A DNA stretch of 64,000 bases from assembly GCA_020226215.1 (NCBI GenBank), contig CM035230.1, forward strand, positions 17,403,883-17,467,882, written 5' to 3'. The position numbers and the translations under genes were made by a program. The stretch is from Sindora glabra (lineage: Eukaryota > Streptophyta > Magnoliopsida > Fabales > Fabaceae). Position 1 is the stretch's first letter; every line of letters begins with the position of its first letter. Under the pieces are notes generated by a model. That model was not told the origin of the DNA, searched no databases, and saw only the letters and a program-made list of their open reading frames with translations. Below are positions 46,290-60,850 of this stretch, piece by piece.

Positions 46290-49014
46290 GTATTATAGTG
46301 TAAAGCCAAAAAAATGGAAAATAAAAAATAAATAAGGAAGTGTTATAAAGCCAAGCTTGGATATGGAATAAAAAGATGAAAAACAAGAATAAAAGTTATC
46401 AAAATAAAAAACAATAAGAAAAGGAAGGTTCTTTGAAATATTAGAGCCAAATTTTACTCTTGGAACTCATGGGTTATGGAACCACCACACTTCCGCTACC
46501 ACCACACTGAAGCATAAATTGCATTAATAAACTTATATCAAAAGTGTGAAGTGGTGGTTATGATCTTTTTACCCCTAAACAATCTAGATCACATATTTGA
46601 TAAAATGATACACAAAGATTTTAAGAAACAATGAATTTGAAATAGTAAATATAACAGTTATCGTCACAATAAAAGAAAAAATATTCAATTAAGGAAATTC
46701 TCTTAAGTCTTAAATATCATAGCCAAGTTTTGAACTCAAACAAATTACAATTTTAAACAAACAAGAAAAAAAAAGAAGGATGCTTATTAGATGTAAATTT
46801 GGTTCTAGAACATGAATATAGTGTATAATAGAGAAAAAGATGAAGAACAATATGAATATAGTGTAGAAGAAGGAAAGAGATATAAAATCATAAGAATATA
46901 ATATAAAACATATAAAGAAATGGAAAATAATTAAAGAAAGAACCTTTTAAAGTTAAAGGCAAATTTAAATTTGGATTAAGAATATCATGCAAACTAGAAA
47001 AAAAAATAAAATATAACAAAATGAGGTAGCTTATTAAAGCTAAGTTCGATAAAATGGTGCATAAATATTTATAAGGCATAATTAATTATGAATACTAAAT
47101 ATAATAGTTTCAACACTATAAAAGAAAAAACTATTAAATAAGTAAGCATCACTTTAGTCTTAAATATCATTGCTAAGTTTTGATTTGGAATAAATTACAA
47201 AGTAAAATGAAGAAAGATTAGGAAAATGACATGATGAGGAAGCTTATTCGATCCAGGTTTGCTTCTAGAATAAGAATATATTATAGAATAGAAAAAGAAA
47301 TGAACAGTAATAAGAATAAAGTCTCAAAAATAGAAAGAAATGAAAAATAATAAGATTACATGGCAAAATACAAAGAAAGATGGAAATGAAAACAATAATA
47401 GTAAGAACCTTATGAAAGGTAAGTTTGAATTTGAAAAAAAGAATATAGTGTGAAGCCAAAAAAAAGATGAAAATTAGCAAACAAAGGAAAATTTATAAAG
47501 CTAGGTTTGAATATTTGACAAATAGAGAATAAAAGTATCCTTAGCCAAAAATAATAATAGAATGAAGCTTTTCTCTAAAATATTAAGGCCAAGTTTCCAT
47601 CTTGGGAATTTCAAGTTATGGACCTAACATGCTTCTGTAGTACCACCCTAATTTAGCAAGATTTAATTGCATTAATAAGCTTCTATTAAAAGTGTTGTGT
47701 GTTTGTTATAATCCTCTAATCGCTAAATAATTTAAATCACGCACCTGATAAAATGGTCAAAGTGATTTTAAGGCATAATGAATTTTAAATAGTAAAATAT
47801 AACCATTTTCATCACTATAAAAGAAAAAACAATAAAATAAGGAAGCCTCCCTTATGTCTTAAGTATCATAGGCAAATTTCTTTCTAAAATAAAATACAAT
47901 GTCAAAAAAAGGAAAAAGTTGGAAAATAATAAAAGAAAGATGTTTATTAGAGCCATGTTTGGATCAAGAATAAGAATATAAAAGAGAACAAAAAAAAAGA
48001 TCAAGAACAATAATAATAAAATGTAGAAAAAGGATAGATATGAAAAATAATACGAACGTAGTGTAAAACAAATAAAGAGATGGAAAATAATAAAAGAAAG
48101 AACCTTTTCAAAGCTAAAAGAAAGTTTTAATTTTGAAAAAGAACATTAGATAGAGCTAAAAAGGATGGAAAATAACAAAATAAGATAGCTTATCAAAACC
48201 AAGCTCATAAAATGGTGCACAAAGATTTCAAAGTATAATATATTTGAAATTGCAAACTTAATAGTTTTCAACCCAATAAAAGAAAAAAGAATCATATTAG
48301 TAAACATCTCTTAATTCTTAAACATCATAACTATATTTCTATCTAGAAAAAATACAATGTAAAATAAAGAAAGATTTAAATAAAAACATAGTGTGTAACT
48401 AAAAGAGATGAAGAGCAAAAAGAATACAACATTGAAAAGAGAAAGAGATTAAAAAAAGGAATATAGTGTAAATTTTTCAAAGAGATGGAAAACAGAACAA
48501 TAATAGAAAGAGATTTATGAAAGGCAAGTTTGAGTTTGGAATAAGAATGTAGTATAAAGCATAAAAATGTGGAAAATAGCAAAATAAGGAAGATTTTTAA
48601 AGCCAAGAGTTGGATATGAAACAAAAAGATGAAAGGAAAAATGAGAATAAAGGTTATTAGATCCAAAATCAATAATAAATGGAAGCTTCCCAAAAATATT
48701 GATGTCATGTTTTGATTTTAGGACCAAAAGGTTATAAGCCCATCACAATTTCACTATCCCACACTAATTTGATAAGCTTATACCAAATGTGTTGTATGAT
48801 TGTTATGATCTTCTAACTACTAAATAATTTAAATCACACACTTGATAAAATGGTGCACAATGATTTTGAAGTATAATGAATTATAAATAGTAAATATAAT
48901 TGTATTCATCATCATAAAAGGAAAAATAGTTTAAAAAAGGAACCTTCACCGAAGTTTTAAATATCATAGCCAACTTTTGATCAGGAATAAAATACAATGT
49001 AAAATCAAGAAAAA
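46290..49014. repeat. Long-period tandem array, part 1 (about 1.1-kb composite units)
   Basis: The anchor (A)CTAAATAATTTAAATCAC recurs at about 46575 (diverged), 47721 and 48819, a period of about 1.1 kb. Within each unit a second anchor (TAAATATCATAGCCAAG and variants) occurs at about 46712, 47160, 47855, 48315 and 48960, alternating roughly 450 and 650-700 bp. The unit is therefore a dimer of two related subunits. The sequence is purine-rich on the + strand. Short open frames on the minus strand (for example 48376-48708) are hydrophobic artefacts of this composition. Confidence 0.75.
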
Positions 49015-52000
49015 TATAATATCCCAAGTTAGAATTTAAGATTTTATAAATTTTAGGATATTTGTGGACAATTATTTATTTAATTGGTTGATATAGGTTT
49101 TGAATTTATTTTTTGCATTAAGAGATGCTAGACTATTGAAAATGATAATTGTGAAAATATTCAAAATTTATTTAATTTTTTATATATTATTTTTATTAAT
49201 TAGTTTTAAATGACTTTTATAAGGAATTCTTTACAAATGGAGAACATTTAGAGATAATGCATGCAAGGATTTATGAAAATAATTAGTTTATACTTGATGA
49301 ATTATTTTTTAGAATTGTGGACATTTAAGATAATTATTTTTAAAAAATTTAAAATTTATTATTTCAAATATATAATTTTTTAATATATTTTTATATCTTG
49401 AAGAAAGATTAAAAATAACTGAATTGACGTTTAAAATAAAATTATTTTTTTATAAAAATAAGTTCATACAATAAATCAATGGCTTAGATTTTAAAAAGTC
49501 ACTTGGAGGAATGAAATCTTATTATATTAGAACTTATGGTGCATTTCAAAGTATTAAGGGGTCTTTTGATTCAAATTAGGGAAAGAAATTAGAGGGAAAA
49601 GAAAAAAATGATTTCTGATTATTCAATCTGTTTAGTTCAAATAGAAAAGAAAATTAAATATTTTTAATTTACTTTATTAATAATTATTACACAAAAATAA
49701 TTTACTTATATTTATTATTAAAATAATTATTATAATTTTTATCATATTAGTTTTATTTTATTTACTAATATTATAATTATTTAATATTAATTATTGATAT
49801 ATTATTAATATTTTTTAGTACTATCATAATAATATTAATTATTATTTATTTAATTATTATTTTTTATTAATATTATTAATTATTAATAACTTAAAAATAT
49901 TATAATATTAAAAATAATAATTAAATAATAATATAATATTTATTATTTATTTAATATTTAATAATATTATTTATTTATTAAATAAAAATTAATAATATTT
50001 TTAATATATAATTTTTTATTATTTAAATATAATATAAATATTATTATAAATAAAATTATTATTTATTTAATTATTACTATTTAATTAATATTATTATTTT
50101 ATTATTTATTATTTATTATTTATTATTATTTTATTAACATTATTAATTATTAATAACTTAAAAATATTATAATATTAAAAATAATAATGGTTAAAAATAG
50201 TCTAATTTTATTAATAAAATTAAATAATATTATAATACTTATTATTTATTTAATATTTAAGAATATTATTTATTTATAAAATAAATATTAATAATACTAT
50301 TGATATATAATAATAATTATTTATTTATTATTTAAGTATTATTTAATTATATTATAATTATTATTAAAAATAAAATTATTATTTATTTAATTATTAATAT
50401 CTTATTAATATTATTACTTTTTATATTATTAAATATTATACTATATTTATTATAATAATTATTAAAATGGGGAATGTAATTCTCTAGATTTGGAAGAATC
50501 ATTATTCCTATTAAAAAAATAAAAAATAAATTTTTGTGAATCAAATGAAAATAAAAAAAAATAAAATCTTGTAATTTCTTTTTTCTTTGTTGATTACCTC
50601 TAACAAAACGGTTTTTAAACAGTATCCCTTTGCTTATTTTGTATATTCCCCTTTCGTCCCTTATTTTATTGTTTTTCTCTCGGCTGCATTTTTTATTTTC
50701 TGCCATGTTCCCGACAGCAGCGTTTCTTTTTCCTGTTCTTTGGGCTGAGCTCCATCCCACTTTATCTTTTCGGATTTTTCTGGTTTCCACGCGTCGGCCG
50801 TCGCCGCCTTTGCCTCGCTCTTTTAATTGTTTCTTTTGCTTCTTTTACCCGGGTACAGCAGCACTTACACAGTTCAGCAGTTTTGTCTCTTCTTCTTTTT
50901 AATTTTTCCGGTCATCTCTCTCTCTTCCCGTCCTTTTCTCCTGCTCCGGTCTCCCTCTCTCTGCGCTCTGTTCCTCCTCTTCCTTCTTGTCAGTCGCAAC
51001 TCTGCCACCTTGAGAATGTCACTGTCGCGTGCACGAACAATTATATTATATTTTACAGTACTTTATTCCAAAAGAAAAATAAAAAAAAAAATGAGTTGCA
51101 TGCGTGAACTCCACCTCATTGCATTCTCTCTCTGTCTCTCGTAAGGTACAGTACCTACCTTAGTAAAGGAACATATAAGAATTTTTCCGCGTGCACCGCC
51201 CTGCTAAGACCTGACTTCTGGCGAGAGGAGGATAGCACAGCTTGATAGCAACAAGTGCGGGTCTTCTTCCCAACGCCAACAAGTGCTCCTTTCTCTGTCA
51301 TTGCTGTTTGGCAAGTAACGAGCCTCCAGCTTGCGGCGGTTCAAGGTTGTTGAATGGAAGCTGTTCAGAACGCAGTTAGAGAGAAGAGGGTGCACGGAAT
51401 CTGGTCCTCCTTCAATTCCAGCATGCCTTGCCGCCGGTGAGTTGCCGGACTTTCGTCACTAATTTTCTAACCGGGACCTTCACAAAAGAAGGTAAGCCCT
51501 GACAAGTTCAAACCCCATCTCGTGACTGATTAACTTTACAACCCATCTTCGTTTATGTAAGATACTCATAGGTAATTCTGATTTTCTTCATGAAACGTGT
51601 TAGCTTCCATTGTGTTCACAACATTCCCTGAAGGTGGAATGGCTGATTGGGAACTTACATTTTACCTTTATATGCAACCGGAAATGATTGATGAGTTCCA
51701 AATTGTAAAATTACCATTTTCGGTTAGTTAAAGTCTGGTTTAGTATTTTAATTGCCTGTAACATGGCAACTGGATTTAAATATTAATAATTAATCAATAA
51801 TTTTGGCCAAAATAAATCATACCCATGAAAAGTATATCTGAAAATGTTTTTTAATAAAAAAAATACTTAATGTGAATATTTTTAAACTTTGTTTATTGTA
51901 CTTAATTTCAACTTTCCTTTGCCAGCTAGAAACATGAAATTCTAAATAGTAATTCATTACAATGGGCTGTTGTGAGTAATATTATTATTCCATACCCTAA

Positions 52001-53800
52001 TGAGTTTTATTTGTTTATTTATTTTTGATAAAGTGAGAAACTTTTATAAATAAGAAACTATACAAGAAGAGAGAATGAGTAATTCTTAAAAAAGCTAGTT
52101 TTTTGGCATTCAAAATTAATCCATGCTAATCTTTTGAATGTGGTGTTAGATTACATAAGTTCGTATTGATTTTATGAGTTGAACTCTCAAGCATTAAGAA
52201 AACTAAAATTTAAAAGGATTAAGAAGCATATTTAAATTATCGGTTTATAGTAGGAAATATAAGAAGCAAATAATACGGATTTGTAATATAGGAAAGAAAA
52301 GTTAGTATTGTGCATATAATAATAATTTATTATCAAAAATTGGTAAATAGGAGAAGATGGAAGGAGGAAGATGAAAAGTTTAGAATCTTCGAACTTGTGG
52401 ATGATTCCAAGTGAATATATATCTCACAATTAATTTTATTTTAATATAAAATAATTTTATTGTATTCTTCTTATTATTAATATAGATTCATATTCATTAT
52501 ATAAATTTAGTGTTGTGATATAAGAGTAATTAATTGTTGATGAATGATAATTGATCAGAGTGTGCAGCGAAAGCGTAATAGTGGTAATAACTATTTATTA
52601 ATTGTGATTGAACTCAATGATATTATATAGGAATGTCTATATTGTTGTGTGTGTGATGCTGTCCGATGATGAAACTATGATTTTATATTACAACACTATG
52701 CATAAATGCAATGTAGGAGTTGAGCTCTCTAATGTTTACTATTTGAAGATCATGCTAATAGTGGCATTGAAAATTATGAATGGTGATAGATAGTGTGAAA
52801 GTCAAACGGAGAATTCTCGGTAAATTATTATAAAGTATATAGAATTGATACAAAATTCAAATAAGAAATTCTCGATTGACAATTGAAAAGAATATAAAAT
52901 GGATGTGAGAGTTGAATGGAAAATTTCTAACTAACAGTTGAAAAAAGTGCAAAATTGACCTTGATACTATAGAACAGCTATATGTATATTTATAGCATTT
53001 GCCTATGTGACATAATATGACTATTTGTGATTGATTTCTAGTGATGATATGATTGTAATGGTCTATTTATATTTAAGCCTTGATGGCTATTTGTGAGTAT
53101 GATACCTACCTGAAATTGGTAGTATATGATTTTCAATTTTTTTAGAAAATTAAAACTCATACGATTGTGCTATGAGAAACAAAATTTAAGACATGTACAG
53201 GTAAACTTTCATTTCAAAGCATAATTGTATATATTTTAGAAATTTAGGAAATTCGTTCACTAATATTTTTTAATTTAGTATATGATTATCTTGTGATTAT
53301 TATGTATAAAATTAATCACCTACAAGATATTAGTAGATATATACTCATTGAGTTCTTGTAACTCCAATTATTTCCAATTTTTCAGGTTAAAATTCTAAGC
53401 TTTATTGCATTCATAGAGGGTTAAGACCGCCTTATTAAGAAAATTTGATAGTTAGGGGTTGTTTTGAATTATAATTAGAAATGAATTGATGATTGTGATA
53501 GTGATTCCACCTATGAGTTGTTGAATCATCTATCTATATATATATGTGATGTAATTATATAGTATAATGTATGTATATAATTCTATGGTATTTGAATAAA
53601 TAGGTTTTAGATAATATATAGTATGTGACCCTTAGGAAGTGTTCAAAAAAAAAAGAAAAGACATTATTCATTTTTTTGTAGAAATTTTAGAATAAATTTT
53701 AAATCTTTTTTAATTTGAAAACTCCCATTAAATAAAAATAGTTAAAGCTTGTAAAAATCGATAATGAGATTTAGGGCACAATCAAGATGATTTATGACCA
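49015..53800 (+). mobile_element. Solo LTR (4.79 kb), copy B, same family as 8817-12189
   Basis: Begins TATAATATCCC (TG mutated to TA) and ends TTTATGACCA. Both ends align with copy A read in inverse orientation, including the CTTTAGGAAGTGTT / CTTAGGAAGTGTT block near the 3' end. It is flanked by AAAAA on both sides (49010-49014 and 53801-53805). Removing it restores the 1.1-kb period of the tandem array. It is longer than copy A mainly because of an AT tract at 49670-50460. The GC-richer 50640-51530 block is the probable promoter/leader. Open frames such as 50383-50790, 50630-50902 and 50827-51144 are not supported as genes. Confidence 0.8.
49670..50460. repeat. Low-complexity (ATT/TTA) tract with internal duplication
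   Basis: Nearly pure A/T over about 790 bp. A block starting AATAACTTAAAAATATTAT at 49885 recurs at about 50152, and flanking blocks recur 320 bp apart. This gives a tandem duplication of roughly 270-320 bp. Confidence 0.8.
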
Positions 53801-54950
53801 AAAAAACTTGAAAAACAACAAAAGAAGTATGATCATTAGAGCCAAGTTTGGTTCTAGTAAAAGAATATAGTGTAGAATAGATAAAGTGATCAAGAACAAT
53901 AAGAATACAATGCAAAAAAGGGAAACATATGAAAAATTAAAAGAATGTGATGTAAAACATATAAGAAGATGAAAAATAATAAAATAAAGAACTTTTTCAG
54001 AGTTAAGGGCAAGTTTGAATTTGGAGGAAGAATATTATTAGAGCCAAAAAAGATGGAAAATAATAGAATGAGTTAGCTTATTATAGCCAAGTTTGATAAA
54101 ATGGTATGCAAAGATTTTAAGACATAATGAATCCTAATTAGTCAATATAATAGTTTCCAACATTGCATAGGAAAAAGCTATCAAATTAGTAAGCTTCACT
54201 TATGTCTTAAATATGTCATACCAAGTTTTAATCTAGAATAAAATATATTGTAAAATGAAGAAAGATTTGGAAAATAGAAAAAAGAGAAAGCTTATTAGAG
54301 TCAGGTTTAGTTTTGAAATAAGAATATAGTGTATAATAGGAAAAAAAAAGATAAAGAACAATAAGAATATGAATATAGTGTTGAAAAGAGAAAGAGATGA
54401 AAAATAATAACATAATGTTAAATATACAAAAAGATGAAAAAGAAAACAATAACAAAAAGAGCCTTAGAAAAGCCAAGTTTTATTTTGGAAAATGAATATG
54501 GTACAGAGCATAAGAGGATGGAAAATAACACAATATGGAAGATTTATAAAGTGAAGTTTGGATATGTAATAAAAAGATGAAAAGAAGAGTATGAAGGTCA
54601 TCAAAGCCAAAAAATAAAAAATAAAAAGAAGGAAGTTTCTCTTAAATATCATATCTAAGTTTTAATCTGGGACCTATAGGCCTCCCACACTTTTGCGATA
54701 CTACTCTAATTTAATAAGCTTCTATAAAAAACGGTATAGGGTTATTATGATCTTCTAACTACTAAAAAATTTAAGTCACACATTTGATAAAATGGTGCCT
54801 AAAGATTCTAAGGCATAACAAATTATAAATAATACATATAGTGATTCTCATCACTATAAAAGAAAAATTAGAAATATATGGAAACTTCTTTAAAGTCTTA
54901 AATATCAAAGCCAAATTTCAACCTAGTGAAAAATACAACATTATTGTAAA
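53801..54950. repeat. Long-period tandem array, part 2
   Basis: Continues the unit broken at 49014. The anchor CTACTAAAAAATTTAAGTCAC at about 54758 lies 1150 bp from the previous one once the 4786-bp LTR and 5-bp duplication are subtracted. Confidence 0.75.
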
Positions 54951-57319
54951 ATAGCAAATACATATCAAGTGTTTAAAGGCTTACACATTAATTTTGTATT
55001 GGCATCTAATCAAGCATCATTATATATAAGTTTTGACATTAGTTATTTAACTATTGTAAATAATAACAATATTATTAATTATTACATTAGCAAAAATTGG
55101 CATTGGCACAATTGTTTATAAACAATCGATGTTTAATGTCAATTATTCCACTTTAATTTTTATCAATAAATGATGTGGTATATTATACCCCTCATCTTAA
55201 CCCTAACCTCTTCCCTCTATTCTTCCCTCCTAAATCTTTCATATTCCATCCTCCCCCACTCCTTTCTCCTAAATTATTCATATTCCACCTTTCAAATCAC
55301 CTTTAATAGAATTAAAAACTAATACCTCCTATAACATTATAAAATCCTAATATTTATAATTTGAAAGAATAAATTAAATAACAAAATTTATAAAATAAGA
55401 AGTGGCTATTGAATAACAAAATTGTGTTTTTATAAATAATACTGCATTAGAGATGATTGTTGTGCTAAATTTGTTTTGATACTCATTACTTAACATAGGA
55501 TGTTCGTACTCACTAGAAAAATACTCTTGAATGCAAACCTTACAAATATAATGAGTATTCATTAAAATTTAATATATGAAAGAGAATATTTAAAATAAAT
55601 AGTAGATAATACCATAAAAAGCTAAAGAAAATGAATATAATCAAATTTCTAACCTATATAAACTTATAAAAGTTACATCGAAATGAAAAGCAATAATATA
55701 TGGTTAATAATGAAACCAAAAACTTAATTGTGAGAATAAAATCAAAAACTAAATAAATTCTTACTTCCATGTTCTATATTTTTTTAGGCGATGCACAATG
55801 TTACATATATAGGGACAAACTAACAAAGCTTCATTCCCGCAAAAAAAAAAAATTGATGAGTAAAAACATAATATTAAAGATAATTATCTTTGTATTGGAA
55901 GGTAAGCATATCTTATTAAAGAGAAATTCATTTTAGGATTAGAAGTATTGTGTAATGAAATTTGCAATTAGCACCAGTACTTTACTTACTTTATTTTTAA
56001 TTTGTGTTGGAGGCAAGAGTTTAGATGTCATTTGACATTTAAAGGATAATGACATCATCCTACTATTGAACTAAATGACATTATAATGCAAAAGATTTTA
56101 AACAATGGTTATTAAAAAGCAATTGTCATTTAAAATATAACAATGTCATCCTACAAATAAAATTATAACGTCAATTTTTTTATAAATAATTGATGTTGTA
56201 ATATAATAAACATCAAGTTTTTGTAAAAAAAATGATGTCTTTTTACATGCAATATTGTTTTAAAAAAAGGTCCAATAAAAAATAACTAATTAACAACTGT
56301 TCAAATTGAATAAAAAATTATCAATTGACAATTGTAGAAATAGATTGCAATTGACAACAATTGCAAAATTAGATAGATATTGACAATATCAAAATCAATT
56401 GTATGAGCTAGCTTCTATATATAGTTTTTGAACTCTCATTTATATATAAAATACAACAAGTTACAATAAGTTATTCAAACCAAAGCACTATTACCAAATA
56501 ATTTATGACAAGATAATTACAATCACTAGTCATATTTAAAAATACCCAAAGTCCTTCAAAGTGGTTTAACTCTTAAGCTAATGAAATACCCTATCCAAAG
56601 CTCTCTACTTCCATCAAGCTCTTCTTGAATGTGTAGTCTAGGGTTGTCCCTAAAGCATTACAATTTGAATACAATTAAAATCTTATCATGAAGATCAATT
56701 CAATTAATTTAACATATGATGAGTAGTAAATAATATAATGATTACCTAGTTGGGTTTTTGTGATCACATAACACATTATGCATAAAGCATATGATATGAT
56801 GGCCATACTCCACATTATTAGGCTATATTGGCACTATAATAGAATAGAAGGTCAATTTTATTCCATTAATACACAAGCTTTCATTTACAGCATGTCACAA
56901 TCTTCTTAAGGAAATATACCTTCATTACTTCTTATGTTAATTTTCCTTTTTTTCACATCTTGTTGTGCACTTTTTTTGTATACAACACCCAAAGCTCCAT
57001 CCATGCACTTTTTCAACTTTGGTCACACTTTTCCCTTAAAAGGATCCAGCTAGAACTAACCTTCCTTTTTGGGACAACCATGATGAAATCTAATAATGCC
57101 TATAATACAATGGCATAACAAATTGTCAAAAATCTATTTATGAAAAGAAGTTATCTCCTTTAACACATAAGTGAGACTTATCACTCATGGCATAGCATAA
57201 AGTAGCAAGCTTCCTTATGCTCATTATGTGAAACATTAACAATTTATTCCTCTTTCATGTTGTCATTTATGTCTATAATATTTTGCATATATTTTTCTTC
57301 ACATTTAGGTCCTTTAGGA

Positions 57320-58845
57320 TGTGATAGTGCTTAATTGAATTAATTTTATCTTATTTTGAGAAAGATCACATCATTTTGGAATTAAATGAATTAATCACTA
57401 AATGCTAGATTTTTCACACTATTTCATATTTTTTGCCATAAATTAAGCTTTGGATGTCAAAATTGGAAGTTCTTTATATTGCCAAAAGGCTAAAAAAAAG
57501 TTCTAGAATTTTCAAGTTAACTAAAAAACCTAGTTTTTTGTAGGTCTAAAGTTAGTGTGAAAATGAAGTAAAGTTGTTGTCTAGTCTAGTTCCAATCTTG
57601 GACCAATGTTTAAAGCATAACTCAAGCTCTAAATGATCAGATCATGTAAAGTCGAGCCCAAAAGTTAGCCAAGACCAAAGTTAAACTTTCATGAGGTCAT
57701 TTAAGAAAAATTATGTAATTTTGGAGGTTAAAAAGGATGATTAGTGGCTGCTAGTTGAATTTGGACTGGATTAAACTACCTTTAGTATTTAGGCCATATC
57801 TTATGTTATCATTATCTAAATGAGTTGAAATATTACAGGTAGAATCCTAAGAGCTAGGCCCATATTTCATTAATTAGGATGAGATTGTAATTATAATACG
57901 AAAGGGAGTTTAAACGATGTATTCATTTTGATTTGTCTTAGAGCTTTTCTCTTAAATTTTTTTAACACTTTATGGGAGATTTCCTTTTTCTTCTTTTCTA
58001 TGGAGAGCTATGGAGAGCTACATCTTAGATTGATCTAAGGAATTGAGGCTTAACTTGATTTAGATTATGAGATCTAATTTGTAATATTGATTCTTTTTAA
58101 TTAATTTTTCTCTTTCTTTAATTATCTTCTTTGAGTTTTTGGATTTGTGTGAATTATATAAAAATTTAGTATAATATATATTCATCTATGTGATCATGAT
58201 TTCTATCTAGTTTTATGTTAAATTTTGGTTAGTTAATCATTATTTTTTATCTAAAAATAAATTAGAAATTTCTAGTTTAATCCTTTAATTTAGTTAAATT
58301 TTACATTTGAATTGATTTAGATTTAACTTTATAGATTATAAAGATTACTTAATTTTATTAATTTAAATTGATCAAATCCTAAATGATAATCTAACATAGA
58401 ATTCATGAATCATTGTAAGGATTTTGCATCATTTTAGGCTAAAAAATTAATTACAATTATAAAATCTGAACCAATTTGTTATTAAACTATTAAGTAATTT
58501 TTAATTTTCTTAGATCAATTATGTTTCTTTGCTATATTTCTACATTAATTCTACTTTTAATCTGATATTCTATTTAATTTTAAATTAAAATCCTTTAATT
58601 CAATTTTGTTTTTTTACTAGATTTTATATACATATTACTTGTATAATTGCCTTAGTTGTGCAGTTTTAATTTTTCATAACTGCTTGCGTTTATTTATTCT
58701 ATTTTTATTACATAAAAGAGCTTAGATAATTTTATAGACATAGTTAGTAAATCAATGTAATAGGATTTATTAAGTAGATCATTAAGGTTCGACATGATTT
58801 GCTACCTTATACTATAAATTTTCATTAAATTACTAAATTTTAATT
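57320..58845 (+). repeat. LTR (probably solo) related to the gypsy LTR of Region 1
   Basis: Starts TGTGATAGTGC and its 3' half parallels the LTR at 13449-14960, for example GTTAGTAAATCAATGTAATA at 58743 and CTAACATAGAATTCATGAAT at 58392. Its 5' half is diverged. No adjacent gag, pol or primer binding site is visible. Confidence 0.55.
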
Positions 58846-60200
58846 TTGATTAGCTTTAACAATTACTAGTTATCATTGTAGCACTCTGTGCTAAGTTGAT
58901 ATGGATTTAAGAATCCATATTGAGTATTCACTGATGATCATCAATCATAACAATTCCTATAAAAGGATTAAGGTGAGCTAAACTTTTATTTAAATAGTAA
59001 TTAAATTAGTTCATGTTTATTAAAAAAAGATAACATAAACTAACTTGACCTATAGATAAATGTAAGGGACATCATGCTTTTTAACCTTCAAAAGCAACTA
59101 CATGGGAACCCTTTTAATGAATAGCTCAATACATTTTCCCACTATCTTTGGATCTAACCATAGCATAGCCTAAGATGAAAGGCCCTAAGAGTGATCGAGC
59201 TATATGTGCCACACCTTTCAATCATAATTAAAAGATCACTAAAACACAAGTAATATTAGTTTATGTTCTCACATAAAAAAATTAATATAATGTCAAAATA
59301 TGTAAAAAAAAAAAAACCTTAATAGTTAAGGATGGAAGATACACAATGATACCTCCACTTAGTATTGAATAAGGGCTACTAACTATGCAATCAAAGTCCA
59401 GTGGTTTTTTTCTATTGTCCAAACTTTATTACTTGGCATTGACGCTTCAATTATGTAAACCACTGGCTTGTCAACCATCGCTTTTACTTAGTCATCTAGT
59501 AATGCTCAATAATGGAGCTTATGGCTTACTATAATCTACTCAACCAAAACCTTAAAGGTAATTGTACTATCATTAGAATGCATAAGGCTCCACCTTGTGC
59601 AATATGAATACCAATTATAAAAAAACTTAATTCATGCATACAACATATATGGAAAAGTGTAAAGGTTAAAGGTGTCATTTATTTTGGGTAAGGTCATTAT
59701 AAGGCCTACTACTATAGGCGTCAATGTTGTAAGTGTTGTCATCTCCTCCAAACTAGTCACAAGAAAAGTCAGTATCCCTTCTTAATTAGAAGTTCCAAAG
59801 ACAGGTCAAGCAATAGTGTAGAGGCCATCCTATCAAAGTGAGTAGAATCCTAGGGGTTAACTGAACAAATGCTATAGAACTCAATTGTATGGTCAACTAG
59901 TAGGCTATTTACTCTATTAAATCATGAAGCAACTTCATTATTGCTACATCTAATTGTCCTAGTCCTGTATCTATTGTATCCTTACCATCCAATCCCTAAT
60001 GGTTCTTATTTTAAGTTATGAGTGATGCTCACTCCAGGGTTTTCCAATTCAATCTATAAGCATCCTATCAAATGTTATGTTAATAGTCTAAAGTAATCCA
60101 TCAAGTTGACACCATGTCTAGCACCTCAAACATAACCCAAATGCTCTTTAGCTTCCTATGTTGTAGTTATGATATTAGACTTCCTAACTAACTAAAACTC
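58846..60200. other. Interior of the CACTA-like insertion, unassigned
   Basis: Less AT-rich than the flanks, suggesting former coding DNA, but no frame could be matched to a known protein. Confidence 0.3.
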
Positions 60201-60309
60201 ACCTTTAGAGAATTGTTGTGTGAGAGTGTCAGTGTCCTATAGCAATAAATAAACAATAGATAATTAGAACTCTTTATATAAAATGGAAGCTTTAAAATTA
60301 AATAATATA

Positions 60310-60850
60310 TTTTGATTGAATCATAAACTCTTACAATCCTTTCTGCAGTGACTTGACTCCCTAAGGATGTATGCTGCCCTTGGTTGTAAATTCTACCTCA
60401 CTTCTATAACTCCATATAAGAAATGGATGGTTCCTCTTTAGTTTCCTCATTATTAGCTTCCACATGCATCTCTTCTAGTCTTTCCTTTTCTAACTTCTAG
60501 TAGCCTCCTCGAGAAAATTTATATGAATATGTATTCTTTCTTTACCTCTCCTAGTTAGGCATACTTAACTTCTATTGACCAAAGGACGTAATAATTCATT
60601 ATTAGAAATGATATATAAATAACATATTGAGAAGAATTAATTGCTACAATTACTAACTTTTACTTGGAACTTCTCGTTAGCATTTTATTTTAAGAACTTC
60701 TCCTATGATTAGTGGTCAATAAAGTTCCATTTTTAAATTTTTTTTAACAATTACTGGATTGACGTAGTCCTGTCTCAGAGTTGCCTTAAAGTCCCTCCAC
60801 TAGATTGCCATATGCAATAGTACTCTATTAAACATGTGTGGGGTATTAAG
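60310..60850 (-). pseudogene. Remnant of a plant En/Spm-type transposase-associated (Transposase_24-like) gene
   Basis: On the minus strand RDFKATLRQDYVNPV (about 60792-60748) resembles the WRDFKxxL(K/R)xxY start of the plant transposase-associated domain found in CACTA elements. Downstream, KLEKERLEEMHVEANNEETK and EEPSISYME (about 60500-60410) resemble the charged helical tail. Several stops intervene. Assignment is from motif memory only. The longest opposite-strand open stretch, 60836-61075, is not recognised. Confidence 0.35.

Noticed and set aside
48376..48708. 110-aa hydrophobic open frame on the minus strand
   Set aside because: Produced by the purine-rich + strand of the tandem array; overlapping frames of similar composition appear in other units without conserved sequence.
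50383..50790. 135-aa open frame on the minus strand, and 90-105-aa + strand frames at 50630-51144
   Set aside because: They lie in the AT tract and CT-rich leader of solo LTR B and have low-complexity content; the counterpart in copy A is not conserved as protein.
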